This document shows positions 27,448-36,725 of a DNA stretch of 64,000 nt, one piece after another. Source of the DNA: Flavobacterium sp. HJJ (lineage in GTDB: Bacteria; Bacteroidota; Bacteroidia; Flavobacteriales; Flavobacteriaceae). The notes beneath the pieces are model-generated. The model ran no database searches. It saw only the letters and a list, made by a program, of their open reading frames with translations, and was not told the origin of the DNA. The translations under genes and the position numbers were made by a program. The stretch is from assembly GCF_015351475.1 (NCBI RefSeq), contig NZ_JADKPR010000008.1:62001-126000 (forward strand). The letters are read 5' to 3'. The number at the start of each line of letters is the position of its first letter. Positions within the stretch are counted from its first letter, which is position 1.

Positions 27448-27478
27448 AAAAAGTTAAATATAGGTTAATATTAATCCT

Positions 27479-27525
27479 CAAAATTATTTATCATTATGAC
27501 GCTTACTATCCTGCAGTATCCTGCA
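27479..27525 (-). promoter_or_regulatory. PUL operator plus -7 box of susCD pair 2
   Basis: On the minus strand tandem decamers TGCAGGATAC and TGCAGGATAG (27506-27525) are followed after exactly 19 bp by TAATTTTG (27479-27486). The susC start lies 58 bases from the operator edge. Confidence 0.85.
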
Positions 27526-27704
27526 ACATGACTATGTTTTATTGTATAGAAATCCTTAATAAAAACAAATCTCTTGTTAAAATATTCATAATAAGTTGTT
27601 TAGGTGTTGTTAAGAATTATTCAAAAAAAAATATTTTTTTGAAATAATTTCATAAAACATTGATTACAAAAAAATAAAATTTTAAGAAAGTCTCAATTTT
27701 AACA

Positions 27705-27751
27705 AACAGGACGCAACAGGACACCTATTAAAGCACATAATTCTATTTTTA
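27705..27751 (+). promoter_or_regulatory. PUL operator plus -7 box of the GH106 operon
   Basis: Tandem decamers AACAGGACGC and AACAGGACAC (27705-27724) are followed after exactly 19 bp by TATTTTTA (27744-27751). It faces the opposite way to the pair 2 element, so about 180 bp of AT-rich DNA separates two divergent regulated promoters. The GH106 start is 70 bases from the operator edge. Confidence 0.82.
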
Positions 27752-27794
27752 CGTTCTTTATATCCATACTATATCAACAACTAATTAGCCACAA

Positions 27795-30533
27795 ATGATA
27801 GTTAAAAAAGCTAGTTTATTTACAGTAATCGCATTAACATTTATTTCTATAACTTCTGCACAAACTGTATCTAAATTTCGTTTGCAGGAAATAAGCAATA
27901 TCAATCAGCCTTGGGTCCGATGGTGGTGGATGGGAAATGCCGTAGACAAACCCGGCCTGAAAAAAAGTTTAATCGATTTTCACAAAGCGGGAATCGGCGG
28001 TGTAGAGATTACTCCCATATACGGTGTAAAAGGCGAAGAAAATAATTTTATAGATTATCTATCGCCAAAATATATGGAAATGTTAGGCTATACTGTAAAA
28101 ATTGCAGACAGCCTGAAAATGCAGGTCGATATGGTTCTTGGAACGGGATGGCCTTATGGAGGTCCGCAGGTTACACTTCCTTATGCAGCAACAAAACTAG
28201 TTGTAGAAAAATACCAAGTTAAAAAAAACGAACTTTTTAATAAAGAGATAAAAGCCGATCCTGAAAAAGAAAAAATACCAGCACAATTAATATCGGTTTC
28301 AGCATATGGAGACGATGGGTCTTATTTTGACCTGACAGACCAATTAAAAGCAAATCTGCTGAACTGGAAGGCAAAAAAAACAAATTACACCCTGTATGCC
28401 GTTTTTGCAGGTAAAACAGGACAGCAGGTAAAACGTTCAGCACCTGGAGGTAAAGGATACACTTTAGATCATTATTCGGAACTTGCTTTCAACGAATATG
28501 TTGTTCCTTTTGACAATGCATTAGTAGGATTTGAAGGAAAGTTAAGAGCCATTTTTAACGACAGTTATGAAGTATATGGAACCGATTTCACTCCTTTGTT
28601 TCTTCAGAAATTTAAAAAACGCAGAGGGTATGATTTAAAAATGCATATTCCGGAATTGTTAAGCGAGAACGACAATGAAATAGGCAACAGAATTAAAAGT
28701 GATTATAGGGAAACTATTTCTGATTTACTGTTGAATAAATTTGATCTCCCTTGGACAAAATGGGCAAACAGCAAAAATTACAAAACCAAACTGCAGGCAC
28801 ATGGATCACCTGGGAATTTAATCGATTTATACGCTTCTGCCGATATTCCAGAATGCGAAACCTTTGGATCAATGCCTTATGACATTCCAGGTTTTAGACG
28901 TGAAAAACAGGATATCCGCGAAGGCGATGCTGATCCGGTAATGTTGAAATTTTCATCATCTGCAGCGCATATTTCAGGAAAACCTTTAGTTTCTTCAGAA
29001 TCATTTACATGGCTTAGAGAACACTTTAAAACCGCGTTGTCACAATGTAAACCCGAAGTAGAAGACTTATTTTTAAACGGTGTCAATCACGCTTTTTTAC
29101 ACGGTTCTACTTACTCTCCAGACAGAGCTGCGTGGCCAGGATGGAAATTTTATGCTTCCGTAAATTTCAACAGCAACAATACTATTTGGGAAGATGCTCC
29201 TGCATTATTTTCTTATATCGCCAATTGTCAATCTTTGCTTCAACAAGGAAAACCGGACAATGAAATTTTATTGTACTGGCCTATTTATGACGTTTGGAGT
29301 AAATACGACAAAGGCTCTCTGTTTATGCAGTTCAAAATTCATTCTTTATCAGAATGGCTTTATGGAACTTCATTTTATGACACTACCAAAAACTTAATGA
29401 GTAAAGGCTATAGCGTCGATTTCATTTCGGATTCCTTTATAAAACAGGCAGTTGTAAAAGACGGATTAATAGTTTTGCCAGGCGGAAATTTCAAATCACT
29501 GGTTGTCCCAGTCTGCAGAACAATGCCATTGGAAACATTAAAAAAGTTAATCGATTTAAAGAAAAATGGAGCTAAAATTATCTTTGAAGGGCTGCCGGAA
29601 TCTGTTCCTGGATTTAATGAATATGAAAAACAGAATGCCGAATTACAAAAAATATTAGCCGAGAATAAAAGCTTAACACAGCCTGTTTCGGATATTTTTC
29701 AAAGCCTAAGTTCAGAGAATATCAATCCTGAAAGTTTGGTTCAAACTGGATTAAAATTCACACGAAGAACTCTTGACAACGAAAAACTATATTATTTAGT
29801 AAATCATACCAACAAAACTATTGAAGGAATGATTCCATTACAAATCGGTAATAAAGAAGTAGTTATATATGATCCGTTAACTAATCTGTACGGCAATGCT
29901 ATTGTGCAAAAATCGAATGATCAGACACTTGTAAAACTACATATCGAAGCTGGAAAATCACTGATACTGATTACAGAAAATACAGCAAGCCAGCAAAAAT
30001 GGAACTATTGGGAAACAGCATCTGCTACAGTTCCTTTAAACGGAAAATGGCAGTTAAATTTTGACAAAGGCGGACCTGAACTTCCACAGCCTGCTGCAAT
30101 AACAGCCTTGGAGTCCTGGACAAAATTATCACCGCAAGCCGAAGCTTTTTCGGGTTCTGCCACTTACACTTTGCAGTTTGACAGTCCAAAAACTACTGCC
30201 GAAAATTGGACTCTAAATCTTGGTGATGTCCGCGAAAGTGCCAAAGTTTGGTTAAACGGTACATTTATCGGAACGGCTTGGTCTGTTCCTTATCAATTAA
30301 ACATTGGCAGATTGAAACCAGGTAAAAACGAACTTAAAATTCAGGTTACCAATCTGGCTGCCAACAGAATTCGCGATATGGAACTCAAAGGAATAGAATG
30401 GAAAATATTTTATGAAATCAATATGGTTGACAAGGATTATAAAAAATTTGATGCAACCAAATGGGATCCGACTCCTTCAGGATTGTTAGGCCCTGTTTCT
30501 ATTACTCCTTTAAAAAACGAAATCACGAAATAA
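27795..30533 (+). CDS. GH106 family alpha-L-rhamnosidase
   Basis: This is a 912-residue exported enzyme (signal peptide ending SITSAQ). The N-terminal block PWVRWWWMGNAVDKPGL, then HKAGIGGVEITPIYGVKG and GTGWPYGGP, are hallmarks of GH106. A catalytic (beta/alpha)8 barrel covers about residues 30-500, and a C-terminal beta-sandwich (LGDVRESAKVWLNGTFIGTAW, about 790-880) follows. GH106 enzymes release terminal alpha-L-rhamnose from rhamnogalacturonan oligosaccharides. It heads a plus-strand operon with a GH105 gene 13 bases downstream, giving sequential removal of the unsaturated uronate and the next rhamnose. Confidence 0.93.
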   Translation: MIVKKASLFTVIALTFISITSAQTVSKFRLQEISNINQPWVRWWWMGNAVDKPGLKKSLIDFHKAGIGGVEITPIYGVKGEENNFIDYLSPKYMEMLGYTVKIADSLKMQVDMVLGTGWPYGGPQVTLPYAATKLVVEKYQVKKNELFNKEIKADPEKEKIPAQLISVSAYGDDGSYFDLTDQLKANLLNWKAKKTNYTLYAVFAGKTGQQVKRSAPGGKGYTLDHYSELAFNEYVVPFDNALVGFEGKLRAIFNDSYEVYGTDFTPLFLQKFKKRRGYDLKMHIPELLSENDNEIGNRIKSDYRETISDLLLNKFDLPWTKWANSKNYKTKLQAHGSPGNLIDLYASADIPECETFGSMPYDIPGFRREKQDIREGDADPVMLKFSSSAAHISGKPLVSSESFTWLREHFKTALSQCKPEVEDLFLNGVNHAFLHGSTYSPDRAAWPGWKFYASVNFNSNNTIWEDAPALFSYIANCQSLLQQGKPDNEILLYWPIYDVWSKYDKGSLFMQFKIHSLSEWLYGTSFYDTTKNLMSKGYSVDFISDSFIKQAVVKDGLIVLPGGNFKSLVVPVCRTMPLETLKKLIDLKKNGAKIIFEGLPESVPGFNEYEKQNAELQKILAENKSLTQPVSDIFQSLSSENINPESLVQTGLKFTRRTLDNEKLYYLVNHTNKTIEGMIPLQIGNKEVVIYDPLTNLYGNAIVQKSNDQTLVKLHIEAGKSLILITENTASQQKWNYWETASATVPLNGKWQLNFDKGGPELPQPAAITALESWTKLSPQAEAFSGSATYTLQFDSPKTTAENWTLNLGDVRESAKVWLNGTFIGTAWSVPYQLNIGRLKPGKNELKIQVTNLAANRIRDMELKGIEWKIFYEINMVDKDYKKFDATKWDPTPSGLLGPVSITPLKNEITK

Positions 30534-30546
30534 ATCAATACCAAAA

Positions 30547-31671
30547 ATGAAGAAATTAATTTTATTTATCACGTCAATTTTAGCCTATACTACTGCGACG
30601 CAAGCACAACAGACATTCGACAAAAAAACAGTTTTGTCTCAAATGGAATTGGCTAATAAATATTTTATGGACAAATGGCCTGATACTGGCAAAACCATTA
30701 TTACCAACAAAGAACGCCCAAGCAACATATGGACACGAGGAGTTTATTATGAAGGATTGATGGCTTTGCATGAAATATATCCAAAAGACATTTATTATAA
30801 CTATGCATATGATTGGTCAGAATTTCATAAATGGGGTTTTAATGGCGGTAACACGACTAGAAATGCCGATAATTATTGTGCTGCTCAGACTTACATCGAT
30901 TTGTATAATTTAGAGCCAGATGCAAAAAAATTAAAAAATACCAGAGCAAATATTGCAATGCTTCTCAATACGCCTCAAAACAATGACTGGTCATGGATTG
31001 ATGCCATACAAATGGGAATGCCAGTTTTTGCCAAAATGGGCGTATTAGAAAAAGACAATCGTTATTTCGAGAAAATGTATGAAATGTACATGTTCTCCAG
31101 AAACAATCACGGGGATCATGGATTGTACAATCCAAAAGACGGATTGTGGTGGAGAGATGCCGATTTTGATGCTCCATACAAAGAACCAAACGGCGAAGAC
31201 TGCTACTGGAGCCGTGGCAATGGCTGGGTTATTGCTGCTCTTGCAAAAGTACTGACGATAATTCCAAAGAACGCTCCGCATAGAGATCAATATGTAAAAG
31301 ATTTACAGGCTATGGCCAAAGCCTTAGTGCCAATTCAAAGAACAGACGGATTTTGGAATGTGAGTTTACATGATCCGACTAATTTTGGAGAAAAAGAAGC
31401 TTCTGGAACTGCTTTGTTTGTTTATGGAATCACTTACGGAATCAACAGTGGCATCTTAGATAAAAAAATCTATTTACCAGTTGTTGAAAAAGCCTGGAAC
31501 GCATTAACAGCCGAAAGTCTGCATAAAGATGGTTTCTTAGGTTATTTACAATCTACTGGAAAAGAGCCAAAAGACGGTCAGCCGTTAAATTATGATAAAA
31601 TCCCTGATTTTGAAGATTATGGATTGGGCTGTTTCCTGTTAGCTGGGTCTGAAATTTATAAAATGAAGTAA
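30547..31671 (+). CDS. GH105 unsaturated rhamnogalacturonyl hydrolase
   Basis: A signal peptide (ending TQAQQ) precedes an (alpha/alpha)6 barrel of about 350 residues. Typical GH105 blocks are WTRGVYYEGLMAL, WSWIDAIQMGMPVFAKMG (catalytic Asp), CYWSRGNGWVIAALAKVL, EASGTALFVYGITYGI and DYGLGCFLLAGSEIY. It hydrolyses the unsaturated galacturonate at the non-reducing end of products made by PL9- or PL11-type rhamnogalacturonan lyases. It is the second gene after GH106 and is followed by a terminator, then PL9. This is the canonical-length member; the other GH105 in the window (10323-11654) is about 70 residues longer. Confidence 0.94.
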   Translation: MKKLILFITSILAYTTATQAQQTFDKKTVLSQMELANKYFMDKWPDTGKTIITNKERPSNIWTRGVYYEGLMALHEIYPKDIYYNYAYDWSEFHKWGFNGGNTTRNADNYCAAQTYIDLYNLEPDAKKLKNTRANIAMLLNTPQNNDWSWIDAIQMGMPVFAKMGVLEKDNRYFEKMYEMYMFSRNNHGDHGLYNPKDGLWWRDADFDAPYKEPNGEDCYWSRGNGWVIAALAKVLTIIPKNAPHRDQYVKDLQAMAKALVPIQRTDGFWNVSLHDPTNFGEKEASGTALFVYGITYGINSGILDKKIYLPVVEKAWNALTAESLHKDGFLGYLQSTGKEPKDGQPLNYDKIPDFEDYGLGCFLLAGSEIYKMK

Positions 31672-31689
31672 TACTAATGATTAAATAGT

Positions 31690-31719
31690 AAAAAGGGAGG
31701 TTTAACAGCTTCCCTTTTT
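31690..31719 (+). terminator. Terminator after the GH105 gene
   Basis: AAAAAGGGA (31690-31698) pairs with TCCCTTTTT (31711-31719), with possible inner pairs. The right arm doubles as the T-run. It lies 18 bases past the GH105 stop and 22 before PL9, so PL9 may depend on read-through. Confidence 0.7.
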
Positions 31720-31741
31720 AATAAACAATAATCCCATCATT

Positions 31742-33076
31742 ATGAAATATAGAATTTTACTTGTCCTCATTTTTTTGAAAAGCTTTCTTCTGTCAGCTAA
31801 AGAATTTTATGTTGCTCCTCAAGGAAATGATACTAATGATGGCAGCATTACAAAACCCGTTGAAACCATCAAAAAAGCACAGGAATTAACTGATTCTGGA
31901 GATATTGTTTATATAAGAGGCGGTATTTACACTATGAGAGAAGATCAAATTGCTGAAAAAAAAGGCATTATGGCTTATGTAACTAAATTGGACAAAAACA
32001 ACATTTCTTATTTAGCCTATAAAAATGAGATTCCGGTATTTGATTATAAAAATATTAAACCAGCCGGCTTTCGAATAATTGCTTTTTTGGTAAGCGGTAA
32101 TAATATTCATGTAAAAGGTATTGAAACAATAGACATTCAGGTTACAATTAACTCGCACACGCAATCAGAATGTTTTGAAATCAGAGGAAGCAAAAACATA
32201 TTGGAACAGCTGAAAATACACAACAATATGGCAATCGGAGTTTATATGCTGAGCGGTTCAGATAATCTGATATTAAATTGTGATGCTTATAATAACTGGG
32301 ACTCTGTTTCTGAAGGCGGAAGAGGCGGAAACACAGATGGATTTGGTGCTCATCTAAAAAAAGGAAGCGTTAATAATGTTTTTAGAGGCTGTCGTGCTTG
32401 GTTTAACAGCGATGACGGTTTTGATTTAATCAATAATGCCGAACCTGTTTTAATAGAAAACTGCTGGGCTTTTTATAATGGTTTTTCATCTGATTTTGTA
32501 AGTCGCGGTGACGGAAATGGTTTTAAATCCGGCGGCTACGGTAAAGGCCGAAATCCCTATAGCAACCTTATTGCTAATTACGCTCCAATTCCTAAAAACA
32601 CAATCCGCTTTTGTCTTGCTGTAGGAAATAAACAAGGCGGTTTTTATGCTAATCATCATTTAGAAGGGAACTATTGGCACAATAATACTGCTTATAAAAA
32701 CAGAGTAAACTATGACATGCTTAACTGCGTGGCATTTAACCCAGATGATTTTGGAACTGACGGTCCTGGCTGGAATCATGAATTGGCAAACAACTTAGGC
32801 TTCGCTGCTAAAGTAAAGGAATTAGGAAATATTGATAAATCCCGCTGTATATTGAAAAATAATTATTTTGATTTAGCAGACATTTCAATTACTGCTGCTG
32901 ATTTTTTAAGTCTGGACGAAACTTTACTGACCGCTCCAAGACAAGCCGACGGAAGTCTTCCTAACAACGATTTTTTAAAGCTGGCTCCTTCAAGTAAGCT
33001 TATAAATGCGGGAACCGATATTGGCTTCCCTTTCAATGGAGAAGCTCCTGATTTAGGCTGTTTTGAGAAAAAATAA
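31742..33076 (+). CDS. PL9 family polysaccharide lyase (rhamnogalacturonan or pectate lyase)
   Basis: This is an exported right-handed beta-helix of 444 residues. The N-terminal EFYVAPQGNDTNDGSITKPV is typical of the family. The calcium-site region NCDAYNNWDS, GGNTDGFGAHL and WFNSDDGFDLI matches the Asp cluster of PL9, and GNGFKSGGYG carries the Lys expected to act as base. PL9 enzymes cleave alpha-1,4 linked galacturonate, and several Bacteroidota members act on the rhamnogalacturonan I backbone. This would be the initiating endo- or exo-lyase feeding GH105 and GH106, which lie immediately upstream on the same strand. Confidence 0.92.
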   Translation: MKYRILLVLIFLKSFLLSAKEFYVAPQGNDTNDGSITKPVETIKKAQELTDSGDIVYIRGGIYTMREDQIAEKKGIMAYVTKLDKNNISYLAYKNEIPVFDYKNIKPAGFRIIAFLVSGNNIHVKGIETIDIQVTINSHTQSECFEIRGSKNILEQLKIHNNMAIGVYMLSGSDNLILNCDAYNNWDSVSEGGRGGNTDGFGAHLKKGSVNNVFRGCRAWFNSDDGFDLINNAEPVLIENCWAFYNGFSSDFVSRGDGNGFKSGGYGKGRNPYSNLIANYAPIPKNTIRFCLAVGNKQGGFYANHHLEGNYWHNNTAYKNRVNYDMLNCVAFNPDDFGTDGPGWNHELANNLGFAAKVKELGNIDKSRCILKNNYFDLADISITAADFLSLDETLLTAPRQADGSLPNNDFLKLAPSSKLINAGTDIGFPFNGEAPDLGCFEKK

Positions 33077-33273
33077 ATACTAAAATATGAAAATAGCCTA
33101 AACTATTTTTTTTATGTTTCATTATTATTAATTTTCAGTTTTTATGCGCATTGACAAGAATTCTGCAGAAAGAAATACCATGTTAGTTTCGGGTTGAAAA
33201 TTTAAAACTAAAGACGCGAAGGAGCATAAGCAATTAAACTATAGTTACATTGTAGAAATAAAATTTTATAAAA

Positions 33274-35079
33274 ATGACAAATAGAATTAACAAAAGAATA
33301 CTTTTTGGAACAGTGCTTTTTTTTGGATTTTCCATTAACGGTTTTTCACAGGAAAGTGCTGCGTTTCCATTATGGGATCAAATTCCTGGGGCTATTAAAA
33401 ATGACGCTTACAAAGAAGAACCGCGACTGGATGCTCAAGGCAATCGAACAGGAATACGAAAAGTCACAGAGCCCACTTTGATGCCTTTTTTGGTAAAAAA
33501 TGACTCAGGCAAAAACGCTGCAGTTGTCATTTGCCCAGGCGGAGGCTATACCGTTTTGTCGATTGACAAAGAAGGAATCAATATTGCAAAATGGTTTAAC
33601 TCGATAGGAGTTTCGGCTTTTGTACTAAAATACCGTTTGCCATCAGATGATATTATGACGGATAAAACTGTTGCACCGCTTCAGGATGCTCAGGAAGCCA
33701 TACGAACATTACGCCGAAATGCTGTAAAATGGAATCTGGATATTTCTAAAATTGGAATTATGGGATTTTCGGCAGGAGGTCATTTGGCATCAACTGCCTC
33801 AACTCATTATCTAGATAAAATATATGACAGCAAAGACGATATTAGCGCGCGTCCTGATTTTTCGATGCTGATTTATCCTGTAATTTCTATGGAAGATGGA
33901 ATTACACATAATGGCTCCAAAGAAAGTCTTTTAGGGAAAAACGCTTCTGCAGATTTAATTGCAAAATATTCGAATGAAAAAGTAGTAAACGAAAATACGC
34001 CTCCTGCATTTTTAGTCCATGCAACTGATGACCATGCTGTTCCTGTAGAAAACAGTATTAATTATTATCTAGCATTAAAGAAAAACAAAGTTCCTGCAGA
34101 GATGCATTTGTATCAAAATGGAGGTCATGGCTTTGGTTTAGGAACGAAAGGAACACAAACGTATTGGCCTGCTGCCTGCAAAAATTGGTTAATCGCAAAT
34201 AAAATTTTAGAAGAAAAACAAACTTATTTATTTTCTTATTTTAAAGGAAATGGCGAAGACGGACTTCATTTTGCCAGCAGTACTGATGGTTACGAATGGC
34301 AGACCTTAAAAAATGATACTTACTTTTTAACTCCCGAAGTTGGTAAAGACAAATTAATGAGAGATCCCTGCGTTATTAAAGGCGGTGATGGTTTATTTCA
34401 TATGGTATGGACGGTAAGCTGGACTGACAAAGGAATTGGCTATGCTTCATCCAAAGATTTAATTCATTGGTCAAAACAGGAATTTCTGCCAGTAATGGAA
34501 TATGAAACGGGCACACGGAATACTTGGGCTCCCGAAATTACTTTCGACGAAAAATCAACAACCTATATGATTTATTGGGCAAGTACAATTGAAGGGAAAT
34601 TTCTGGAAACCAAATCTGAAGAAGAAAAAGGATACAATCACCGAATCTATTATACTACTACAAAAGATTTTAAAAAATTCAGCAAAACAAAACTCCTTTA
34701 TGAGCCAGGCTTTAATGTGATCGATGCTACTATTTTGAAACAAGACAAAGGGTATGTGATGTTTTTAAAAGATGAAACCAAAGTTCCAGTACAAAAAAAT
34801 CTTAAAGTTGCTTATAGCGATAAATTGACTGGTCCATATTCAAAAGCAAGTACTCCGATTACAGGAAATTACTGGGCAGAAGGGCCAACTGCTATCAAAA
34901 TTGATGGGAATTGGGTTGTCTATTTTGACAAATATACTTCAAAAAAATACGGAGCTATAAAACAAACCGAAACGGGCTGGGAAGATATTTCAGATAAAGT
35001 TTCATTTCCACAAGGAATGCGACACGGAACGGTTATCAAGGTTGATCCAGAAATTATTGCCAATCTGAAAAAAGAGTAA
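33274..35079 (+). CDS. Two-domain enzyme: alpha/beta-hydrolase esterase fused to a GH43-type propeller
   Basis: This is 601 residues with a signal peptide ending SINGFSQ. Residues about 35-310 form an alpha/beta hydrolase of the acetylxylan/feruloyl-esterase-like type: CPGGGYT oxyanion region, MGFSAGGHLA nucleophile, a late Asp in HATDDHAVP and His in GGHGFGLG. Residues about 315-590 form a five-bladed propeller with GH43-like residues: Asp in LMRDPCVI, Asp in VIDATIL, Glu in WAEGPTAI. The combination would remove an ester and a sugar from the same side chain. The esterase part resembles the separate protein at 52322-53179. It follows PL9 by about 200 bases with no obvious promoter. Confidence 0.82.
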   Translation: MTNRINKRILFGTVLFFGFSINGFSQESAAFPLWDQIPGAIKNDAYKEEPRLDAQGNRTGIRKVTEPTLMPFLVKNDSGKNAAVVICPGGGYTVLSIDKEGINIAKWFNSIGVSAFVLKYRLPSDDIMTDKTVAPLQDAQEAIRTLRRNAVKWNLDISKIGIMGFSAGGHLASTASTHYLDKIYDSKDDISARPDFSMLIYPVISMEDGITHNGSKESLLGKNASADLIAKYSNEKVVNENTPPAFLVHATDDHAVPVENSINYYLALKKNKVPAEMHLYQNGGHGFGLGTKGTQTYWPAACKNWLIANKILEEKQTYLFSYFKGNGEDGLHFASSTDGYEWQTLKNDTYFLTPEVGKDKLMRDPCVIKGGDGLFHMVWTVSWTDKGIGYASSKDLIHWSKQEFLPVMEYETGTRNTWAPEITFDEKSTTYMIYWASTIEGKFLETKSEEEKGYNHRIYYTTTKDFKKFSKTKLLYEPGFNVIDATILKQDKGYVMFLKDETKVPVQKNLKVAYSDKLTGPYSKASTPITGNYWAEGPTAIKIDGNWVVYFDKYTSKKYGAIKQTETGWEDISDKVSFPQGMRHGTVIKVDPEIIANLKKE

Positions 35080-35242
35080 TTCATTTTTCAGAAATTATCA
35101 TTTGCTTGCTTCAAGAGATTTGGGGTGAATTATACCTTGTTTTCGGATTTGCCAAAACTCCCAGCGACAAGACCATTTTTAAATTAAACCAAATGCCCAA
35201 ATCTCCTGTAGCAAATATTGTATTGCAGACAGTAACAGTAGT

Positions 35243-36139
35243 TTATTTTGATGTTTTAGATTTCTTAATATTCAAGGTTTTCTGTTTTATCCATTGAATT
35301 GAAATATCAAAAGGTGTTGTATCACTGTCAAATACAGTATTGTGACCTAATGTTGAAAATAAAGTATATTCAAAAGGTTTGCCTTGAACTTTGAATGTAT
35401 TTAATTGTTCAATACACATCTTTACCGGAATCTGTATATCTCTTTCTCCAAATAACCAAAGTCCAGGAATTGAAAGAGTGCTGAGAGATTTTTTTGGGTC
35501 AGTCGCCACAAATTGATATCTGTCTGGGTCATTTTTAGTATGTTCACGAGCATCTGTTTCTGTATGATTTTCCCAAAAATTATTATTCCCATTAGTATAA
35601 AACTGAAATCGAAGCTGTTCTAAAGTTGTAATTGTTGGACAACTAAACAAAACCATAAATTCTATTTGCGGGTTTTTACTCGCTGTAATTGGGATTATCC
35701 ATCCTGCTTGACTAAAACCAACTAATCCAATTGGTGTTTTTTTATCTTTCAAATAAGTTCGAAATGTATTTACTGCAGAATTTGCATCCTGCGATAATAA
35801 ATTAAGATTAGTCATATCAATATTATTCGTGCCAACAGTTGGCCCTACATACACCCCGCCTGATTCTCCTACTCCACGTTTATCATACGTCAATACAGCA
35901 ATACCTTCTTTGGCAAGACGCTTAGCAAATTCCAATTCTCTTTTTACAGGATCAGACCCGTGTACAATTACAACTGCTGCAATTGTTTTTTTAGGTGTTA
36001 CAATTGAGCCTGCAAGCGTGACACCCTGACTTTCAAACTTTACCTCTTGAATGGTAAAGTCAGATTGCGAAAATGCAATTTCTGGCAATACCATTAATAA
36101 TAACCAAAAAAATATGCTAGAAAAAAAGTTAGTGCTCAT
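35243..36139 (-). CDS. Exported alpha/beta hydrolase
   Basis: The frame opens at 36184, but the Met at 36139 starts a better signal peptide (MSTNFFSSIFFWLLLMVLPEIAFSQ). The fold is an alpha/beta hydrolase: VVIVHGSDP (oxyanion), TYDKRGVGESGG, VGFSQAGW (nucleophile Ser), a GERDIQIP Asp region and a C-terminal LGHN His. It resembles prolyl-oligopeptidase or dienelactone-hydrolase-type esterases, with no glycan-specific signature. It converges with the esterase-GH43 fusion gene. It may belong to the polysaccharide locus or simply border it. Confidence 0.75.
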   Translation of the reverse strand: MSTNFFSSIFFWLLLMVLPEIAFSQSDFTIQEVKFESQGVTLAGSIVTPKKTIAAVVIVHGSDPVKRELEFAKRLAKEGIAVLTYDKRGVGESGGVYVGPTVGTNNIDMTNLNLLSQDANSAVNTFRTYLKDKKTPIGLVGFSQAGWIIPITASKNPQIEFMVLFSCPTITTLEQLRFQFYTNGNNNFWENHTETDAREHTKNDPDRYQFVATDPKKSLSTLSIPGLWLFGERDIQIPVKMCIEQLNTFKVQGKPFEYTLFSTLGHNTVFDSDTTPFDISIQWIKQKTLNIKKSKTSK

Positions 36140-36223
36140 TTTTAGTGTAATTACAATTTCATTTTGATTGGTCTTTGTTAGCATTGCTTACAACTATCAG
36201 GTAGTTCCCGATTTTTTTATCTG

Positions 36224-36676
36224 TTATTCCCTGTTTTTACTGTCCATTATAATGGTAACAGGACCGTCATTGAGTAATGCCACTTTCATATCGGCGCCAA
36301 AAATACCCGTTTGAACTTTCCTGCCCAGTTCTTTTTCCATCTGACTCACAAATTTTTCATACATCGGAATGGCAGTTTCAGGCTTTGAAGCTTTTAAATA
36401 CGAGGGACGGTTGCCTTTTTTGGTGGAAGCATGAAGTGTAAATTGTGAAACAATAATTATCTCACCGTCAATGTCTTTTACAGAAAAATTCATTACGTCG
36501 TTTTCATCTCCAAAAATACGGAGGTTGGTGATTTTTTGGCAAAGCCAAATACTATCTTCCTGATTATCGGTATCTTCGATTCCTACTAAGACAAGAAGTC
36601 CTTTTTGGATATCGGCTATTTTATTTCCTTCTACATTCACAGAGGCTGAGGAAACTCTTTGAATAACTGTTTTCAT
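36224..36676 (-). CDS. dtd: D-aminoacyl-tRNA deacylase
   Basis: The 150-residue protein has the full DTD pattern: MKTVIQRVSSASV at the N-terminus, NLRIFGDE, the SQFTL active-site motif (SQFTLHAST) and the NDGPVT GxP-like motif near the end. It frees D-amino acids and glycine mischarged onto tRNA in the cytoplasm. It lies 49 bases downstream of rsgA on the same strand, so both may share a transcript. Length and motifs are standard. Confidence 0.96.
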   Translation of the reverse strand: MKTVIQRVSSASVNVEGNKIADIQKGLLVLVGIEDTDNQEDSIWLCQKITNLRIFGDENDVMNFSVKDIDGEIIIVSQFTLHASTKKGNRPSYLKASKPETAIPMYEKFVSQMEKELGRKVQTGIFGADMKVALLNDGPVTIIMDSKNRE

Positions 36677-36725
36677 TTTAAAACTTCAATATTGAAATTG
36701 TTATTGATTTTTGATATTGATATTA

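Noticed and set aside
35106-35297. A 63-codon ORF between the esterase-GH43 fusion and the alpha/beta hydrolase
   Set aside because: It overlaps the end of the hydrolase gene on the other strand and has no recognisable protein character.
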